Below are positions 1 through 5,240 of a stretch of DNA of 5,240 nt, piece by piece. Origin of the DNA: an uncultured Acidobacteriota bacterium (GTDB lineage Bacteria; Acidobacteriota; Blastocatellia; RBC074); assembly GCA_937967285.1 (NCBI GenBank), contig CALBSU010000778.1, positions 1 through 5,240 of the forward strand. The letters run 5' to 3'. The position numbers were made by a program, and so were the translations under genes. How positions within the stretch are numbered: position 1 is the stretch's first letter; each line of letters begins with the position of its first letter. The notes beneath the pieces were generated by a model, which was given only the letters and a program-made list of their open reading frames with translations, made no database searches and was not told the DNA's origin.

Positions 1-709
<709 letters not shown>

Positions 710-714
710 CATGG

Positions 715-760
715 AGCAAGCATGGAGTACTGCCTGAAGGCGGTACTCCATGCGCTTGCT
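715..760. terminator. Stem-loop between convergent genes, probable bidirectional terminator
   Basis: The core stem pairs GCATGGAGTAC (720-730) perfectly with GTACTCCATGC (743-753). It continues through a T-G wobble (731/742) and GCC/GGC to a TGAA loop at 735-738, making 15 pairs in all. Skipping two bases (754-755), 715-719 also pairs with 756-760. The stem lies 5 bases after the stop of the SMP-30 gene and overlaps the stop codon of the convergent M20 gene (759-761). Rightward, the stem is followed by a modestly T-rich CTATTTATT; leftward there is no T tract. The position and stability suggest a terminator serving both genes, with better support in the rightward direction. Confidence 0.6.
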
Positions 761-2219
761 ATTTATTCCGATAATTGAGAGGCGGTTTCTGATCGGCGGG
801 GATTCTCGACCGGTATTCGAAGCCGGCGCGGCGTTTCTCGAAGTCGGCTCGTGCGGCAGCAACCAGAGCGGGATCCTTTAACAGATCGATCGCGGACAGG
901 GCCAGCGTCTTCGCGGCCAGCAGCATGCCTTTGCGGCCGATGCTGTAACCGCCGCAGGCGACGGCCTGCCAGCTGTGGGCGGGAGTGCCGGGAACCCAGG
1001 TTGCGGCATTGAACTCAGCGGTCGGAACGATCCAGCTCACGTCTCCGACGTCGGTCGAACCGTACCCTGAACCGGAACCGATCGGCTTGATCTCTTTCTC
1101 GTGGCCAGGTTCGGGCGGGGAGGTCAGCGTTCCTCGCAGTTTGTCGGCAAACGCCTGCTCCTCGGCGGTGTATCGAATTCCGCCGATGAACCTGAGATGG
1201 CGGTCGTAGAGCTTCGTCAGCGGTTCATTGGGCAACAGGTTGAAGACGCTCGAGATGATCTCCTTTTCGACGCGGGTCTCAGTTGCCAGTGCGCCCGCCT
1301 CGATGCACCTGAGTACCCGGTCCCAGATGCCGTCGAGCTGCGTCATCTCGGGGTGGCGCGCGTAAACGTAAACTTCGGAGAAGTCCGGGACGATGTTCGG
1401 AGCCGCCCCGCCGTTAGTTACGATGTAATGGATTCGTGTGGTCTGAGGGACGTGTTCTCTCAGCAGGTCGATGGCGTGAGTGGCGATCATGACGGCGTCA
1501 AGAGACGATCTGCCCATCTCCGGCGACCCGGCGGCATGCGCGGCCTTGCCGTAAAACCGGAATTTGGCCGAGATGTTGGCCAGGGAGCTGGCCATGCTGG
1601 CGCGGTTCTGATCGCTCGGATGCCAGACCAGCGCGACATCGCAGTCGCTGAATACGCCGTCGCGAGCCATGAAGACCTTGCCGGATCCTCCCTCCTCGGC
1701 CGGCGTGCCGTAGAACCTGATCGTGCCCGGCAGCTTTTTTTCGGCCAGATGATCTTTGGCCGTGATCGCCGCGAAGGCCGAAGCGACGCCGAAGAGGTTG
1801 TGTCCGCAACCGTGCCCCGGCGCACCCTCGCTGACCGGCTTCTTTTCCGGAGTCGAGTCCTGTGACAGGCCCGGCAGAGCGTCGTATTCGCCGAGAATTC
1901 CGATGACGGGCTTTCCGCTGCCGTAGGTCGCGACGAACGCTGTCGGAATTCCGGCGATGTTCTCCTCGATTCTGAAGCCGGCCGAGCGAAGTTCCGCCTT
2001 GAGCAGGTCGGCGCTTTTGTTTTCCTTGTATCCGACCTCGGCGAATTCCCAGATGCGCCGCGAGAGTTCGCCGTAATGCTCGCTTTGCCGTTCCATCCGG
2101 TTGACAATCTCGAGGCGTTCATCGGCAGCCGAGCCGCCGACGTGATATGTCGTCGAGAAGATCGCCGGCACGGCGATCAGAGCTGCGATACAGGCGCGTA
2201 GTGCTGTTCTCATCTTCAT
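759..2219 (-). CDS. Exported M20 family metallopeptidase / amidohydrolase (AbgB-like, M20D type)
   Basis: Likely a zinc/manganese-dependent amidohydrolase that cleaves an acyl or aminobenzoyl amide of a small molecule, related to p-aminobenzoyl-glutamate hydrolase subunit B. With the start used here (ATG at 2219; 486 aa) the motifs are GILGEYDALPGL (107-118), GHGCGHN with ligands Cys138 and His140 (135-141), GTPAEEGG with the Glu pair 175-176, His200 in VWHPSD, GKAAHAAG of the dimerisation domain (225-232), GSTDVGDVSW (387-396) and the last ligand His415 in PAHSWQ. All expected M20D metal and catalytic positions are present, so it looks active. The start MKMRTALRACIAALIAVPA resembles a Sec signal peptide, implying periplasmic or outer-surface location, whereas E. 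coli AbgB is cytoplasmic. The start is uncertain: GTG at 2252 would add 11 residues ahead of the signal peptide and ATG at 2213 would remove two. None has a good ribosome binding site. No partner subunit (AbgA-like) lies nearby. The substrate is unknown. Confidence 0.92.
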   Translation of the reverse strand: MKMRTALRACIAALIAVPAIFSTTYHVGGSAADERLEIVNRMERQSEHYGELSRRIWEFAEVGYKENKSADLLKAELRSAGFRIEENIAGIPTAFVATYGSGKPVIGILGEYDALPGLSQDSTPEKKPVSEGAPGHGCGHNLFGVASAFAAITAKDHLAEKKLPGTIRFYGTPAEEGGSGKVFMARDGVFSDCDVALVWHPSDQNRASMASSLANISAKFRFYGKAAHAAGSPEMGRSSLDAVMIATHAIDLLREHVPQTTRIHYIVTNGGAAPNIVPDFSEVYVYARHPEMTQLDGIWDRVLRCIEAGALATETRVEKEIISSVFNLLPNEPLTKLYDRHLRFIGGIRYTAEEQAFADKLRGTLTSPPEPGHEKEIKPIGSGSGYGSTDVGDVSWIVPTAEFNAATWVPGTPAHSWQAVACGGYSIGRKGMLLAAKTLALSAIDLLKDPALVAAARADFEKRRAGFEYRSRIPADQKPPLNYRNK

Positions 2220-2271
2220 TATTAATGTAGTCGGTAATAATCCGAATTTCACAATTGTTCTGTTTTTCGTT

Positions 2272-2300
2272 TTGCGGCAGACAGCGGCGAGGATTATAGT
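2272..2300 (+). promoter_or_regulatory. Candidate promoter for the DUF937 gene
   Basis: TTGCGG (2272-2277) and TATAGT (2295-2300) are separated by 17 bases. They match the sigma-70 -35 and -10 consensus at three and five of six positions. Transcription would start near 2307, leaving a leader of about 60 bases before ATG 2368. The -10 box overlaps the opposing candidate -10 box of the M20 gene. Prediction by eye only. Confidence 0.35.
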
Positions 2301-2322
2301 TTGTGGGTCAGCAACCGCACAA
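2293..2322 (-). promoter_or_regulatory. Candidate promoter for the M20 amidohydrolase gene
   Basis: Read on the minus strand, TTGTGC (complement of 2317-2322) is followed after 18 bases by TATAAT (complement of 2293-2298). The -10 box matches the sigma-70 consensus exactly and the -35 box matches three of six. Transcription would start near 2286, about 65 bases before ATG 2219. Prediction by eye only. Confidence 0.4.
2301..2322. repeat. Small palindrome TTGTGGGT...ACC-G-CACAA, possible operator
   Basis: TTGTGGGT (2301-2308) pairs with ACC (2314-2316) and CACAA (2318-2322), with a one-base bulge at 2317 and the loop CAGCA. It lies directly after the candidate rightward -10 box and its right end coincides with the candidate leftward -35 box. 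A protein bound here could affect both genes. It could equally be a weak leader hairpin or chance; no regulator gene is nearby. Confidence 0.25.
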
Positions 2323-2367
2323 CTATTATGAAGAATCAGTTTTGTAAATCACCAGGAGGATAATCAG

Positions 2368-2949
2368 ATGAACGTCACCGATCTTATCCAGGGAGCGCTG
2401 AGCGAGGATACTGTCGGCCGGATCAGCCAGGCGATCGGCGCGGATCAGGGCGCAACCGGCACGGCAATCCAGTCGGCGCTGCCGATGATCCTCGGCGGCC
2501 TGGCCCGGAACAGCGCAAACGAATCAGGAGCTGAATCCCTGTTGGGGGCGCTCGACAGGGACCACGACGGCAGCATCCTGAATGACCTTGCGGGTTACGT
2601 CGGCAACTATAACCAGGCAAACGGCACGGGTATTCTGGGCCACATCTTCGGCGGTCAGCAGGGCGCCATCGAGCAGACGGTCCACAATAGCAGCGGATTC
2701 GATATGAGCAAGGTCGGCCCGTTGCTGACCATTCTGGCTCCGATCGTCATGGGCGCAATCGGCAAAAGCCGTCGCGAGGAAGGGATCGGGATGAGCGATC
2801 TGGCGGGGATTCTGAGCGGGAGCACGCAGCAGATGTCGTCAGGGTCGCCGGTCATGGACATGCTCTCCCAGGTCCTCGATCGTGACGGTGACGGGTCGGC
2901 TGTCGACGATGTCGTCGGAATGCTCGGGAATATTCTGGGCAGAAAGTAG
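2368..2949 (+). CDS. DUF937 domain-containing protein
   Basis: A 193-aa protein of the DUF937 type, whose function is not established. The start is well supported: AGGAGG at 2354-2359 sits 8 bases before ATG 2368. There is no signal peptide or clear membrane helix, although residues 37-46 and 116-132 are hydrophobic. The protein looks like two related halves. Each has a hydrophobic segment (ALPMILGGLA; LLTILAPIVMGAIG), then a linker, then LDRDHDGSILNDL (62-74) or LDRDGDGSAVDDV (170-182), ending in a VGN or LGN motif. The acidic loops place Asp at 63/65/67 and 171/173/175 followed by Gly-Ser. They resemble the first half of a calcium-binding EF-hand or dockerin loop but carry Asp at loop position 11 rather than an acidic residue at 12, so metal binding is possible but unproven. 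The gene is divergent from the M20 gene and followed by a strong palindrome, so it may be transcribed alone. Confidence 0.88.
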   Translation: MNVTDLIQGALSEDTVGRISQAIGADQGATGTAIQSALPMILGGLARNSANESGAESLLGALDRDHDGSILNDLAGYVGNYNQANGTGILGHIFGGQQGAIEQTVHNSSGFDMSKVGPLLTILAPIVMGAIGKSRREEGIGMSDLAGILSGSTQQMSSGSPVMDMLSQVLDRDGDGSAVDDVVGMLGNILGRK

Positions 2950-2982
2950 TCCCGCCTCTCGATCGTATAATCGAGGTTTCGA

Positions 2983-3034
2983 GGAGCGCCCCTCATCGCG
3001 CGATCCGATCTGATCGCACGATGAGGGGCGCTCC
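2983..3034. repeat. 52-bp near-perfect palindrome (stem-loop) between two + strand genes, possible terminator
   Basis: GGAGCGCCCCTCATCG (2983-2998) is perfectly repeated in inverse as CGATGAGGGGCGCTCC (3019-3034). After one C/A mismatch (2999/3018) the stem continues with GCGATC (3000-3005) against GATCGC (3012-3017), closing on a 6-base loop, CGATCT. That is 22 pairs in a 23-position arm. It lies 33 bases after the DUF937 stop codon and ends 14 bases before the GTG start of the next gene. There is no T tract on either side, so it is not a textbook intrinsic terminator. It may act as a terminator or mRNA-stabilising 3' hairpin for the DUF937 gene, a translation-control leader for the next gene, or a dispersed palindromic repeat. 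Confidence 0.85.
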
Positions 3035-3048
3035 ATCAACATCTGACA

Positions 3049-3738
3049 GTGAGCGATTTCAAGTACCAGTTCGGACGCCTCGCATATCGGGTCAGATCGA
3101 CGGGCTCGATCAGAGGCCATGAAGACTGGTGGCTGACCGGCAATCGTGACGGGACATCGACTTTGAGGTCTCTGTCCATCTCTTATGATACCCAGGTCGT
3201 CGCGGATGCTGTTCTGACCAGGCGCGGCGACGGGCGCCCGGTCGACGGATACCTGAGGCTTCAGGTCGCCGACTGTCCGGTCGGAGCCGTCAGGTTCAAC
3301 GTCGAGGAGGAACGGATAGAGGTTTCCGCCTCAGGTCGTTCAGCGGGATCGATCGAACAGTCGCTCCGTCCGCCGCAAGGCATCTTCGCTTTGCTGACCA
3401 GCTCGGTCATGCATCAGGGCTGGGCCGTCTTCAATTACGACAGGGAGAAGGATGGCGCTCAACTGAGACCGTTCTTCAGCATTCTCCGATCGACGACGAC
3501 CGATTCCGGATCCCTCGTCGCGAAGCTCAATCGATACCGCGTGTTAATTCTGCCGGATGAAGAAGTGACGGTGACTGCCGGCACCTTCAGGGCGACGCCC
3601 TTCACGATCGACCAGTCGGCATTCGGCGGCGTTGAGGCGAAATACTGGGTCGCCGGCGGCGACAGAATCCTGTTGCGATCCGAGATCGAGTCGCTCGATG
3701 AGATATACGAGCTGATCTCGTGGACACGCGAACTTTAA
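3049..3738 (+). CDS. Hypothetical protein, 229 aa, possibly related to DUF3108-like beta proteins
   Basis: I do not firmly recognise this protein. It is 229 aa, without a signal peptide, membrane helix or cysteine motif (a single Cys at 76). It alternates short hydrophobic and polar stretches, as expected of a largely beta-sheet fold. The C-terminal VTVTAGTFRATPF (173-185), then AKYWVAGGDRILLRSEI (197-213), resembles the 'G-T-F ... YW-V ... L-R-E' pattern of DUF3108-type lipid-binding-like beta barrels, but that match is weak and from memory. GTG 3049 is the only plausible start: the frame is closed by TGA at 3022-3024 and no ATG lies in frame close downstream. No Shine-Dalgarno sequence is visible before it, only ATCAACATCTGACA. 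A 52-bp palindrome ends 14 bases upstream. The long frame and coherent protein support a real gene. The DUF1501 gene follows after 68 bp in the same direction, with no evidence of a functional link. Confidence 0.82.
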   Translation: MSDFKYQFGRLAYRVRSTGSIRGHEDWWLTGNRDGTSTLRSLSISYDTQVVADAVLTRRGDGRPVDGYLRLQVADCPVGAVRFNVEEERIEVSASGRSAGSIEQSLRPPQGIFALLTSSVMHQGWAVFNYDREKDGAQLRPFFSILRSTTTDSGSLVAKLNRYRVLILPDEEVTVTAGTFRATPFTIDQSAFGGVEAKYWVAGGDRILLRSEIESLDEIYELISWTREL

Positions 3739-3806
3739 CAAGATTAAATGCTGCCTGTTAAAACCGTCCCGGACGGCGAATACTTTTCCGCAGGGGGGAT
3801 CTGATA

Positions 3807-5240
<1,434 letters not shown>

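Noticed and set aside
1101..1865. A long + strand open frame (254 codons) opposite the M20 gene
   Set aside because: It is antisense to a gene with complete M20D motifs. Its translation is Arg/Val/Gly-rich with no recognisable domain, as expected of a shadow frame in GC-rich DNA.
2958..2975. Hairpin CTCGAT/ATCGAG with TATAAT in its loop and right arm (2966-2971) as a promoter for the 229-aa gene
   Set aside because: The -10 box is perfect, but no acceptable -35 box exists at 16-18 bases upstream and the stem is only six pairs; noted only as context for the adjacent palindrome.
3764..3776. Short hairpin CCGTC-CCG-GACGG between the 229-aa gene and the DUF1501 gene
   Set aside because: Only five pairs with a three-base loop, and the nearest T run (TTTT at 3784-3787) is separated by seven bases; too weak to call a terminator.

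Overview
The window holds five protein genes on DNA of moderately high GC, about 60% judged by eye. Two of them run off the ends. Together, an SMP-30/gluconolactonase-type hydrolase, an exported M20D-type amidohydrolase and a Tat-exported DUF1501 protein suggest a soil- or sediment-type heterotroph. Acidobacteriota is the best guess, with Planctomycetota or Verrucomicrobiota as alternatives. This is an inference from gene families only; there is no rRNA or other marker in the window.

Layout. Bases 1-709 (+) are the C-terminal part of an SMP-30/gluconolaconase-like gene. It converges on a long (-) gene at 759-2219 that encodes a secreted M20 (AbgB-like) metallo-amidohydrolase. A strong stem-loop at 715-760 lies between them and carries the second gene's stop codon. 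A divergent intergenic region at 2220-2367 contains face-to-face promoter-like elements whose -10 boxes overlap, plus a small palindrome. It leads rightward into a 193-aa DUF937 protein (2368-2949, +) with two acidic DxDxDGS loops and a perfect AGGAGG ribosome binding site. A 52-bp near-perfect palindrome (2983-3034) separates it from a 229-aa unrecognised protein (3049-3738, +, GTG start, no clear ribosome binding site). After a 68-bp gap, a DUF1501 gene begins at 3807 (+), with a twin-arginine leader, and is still open at base 5240.

How the genes relate. Nothing indicates a single pathway. The SMP-30-type protein and the M20 amidohydrolase are both small-molecule hydrolases but point towards each other, so they are separate transcription units. 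The DUF937, 229-aa and DUF1501 genes share a direction, but gaps of 99 and 68 bp and the palindrome between the first two argue against a tight operon. I see no mobile element, RNA gene, CRISPR array, phage gene or defence system. The most noteworthy signals are the 52-bp palindrome before the GTG-start gene, the internal duplication with paired acidic loops in the DUF937 protein, and the compact divergent promoter region. I do not see convincing evidence of a new biological system.
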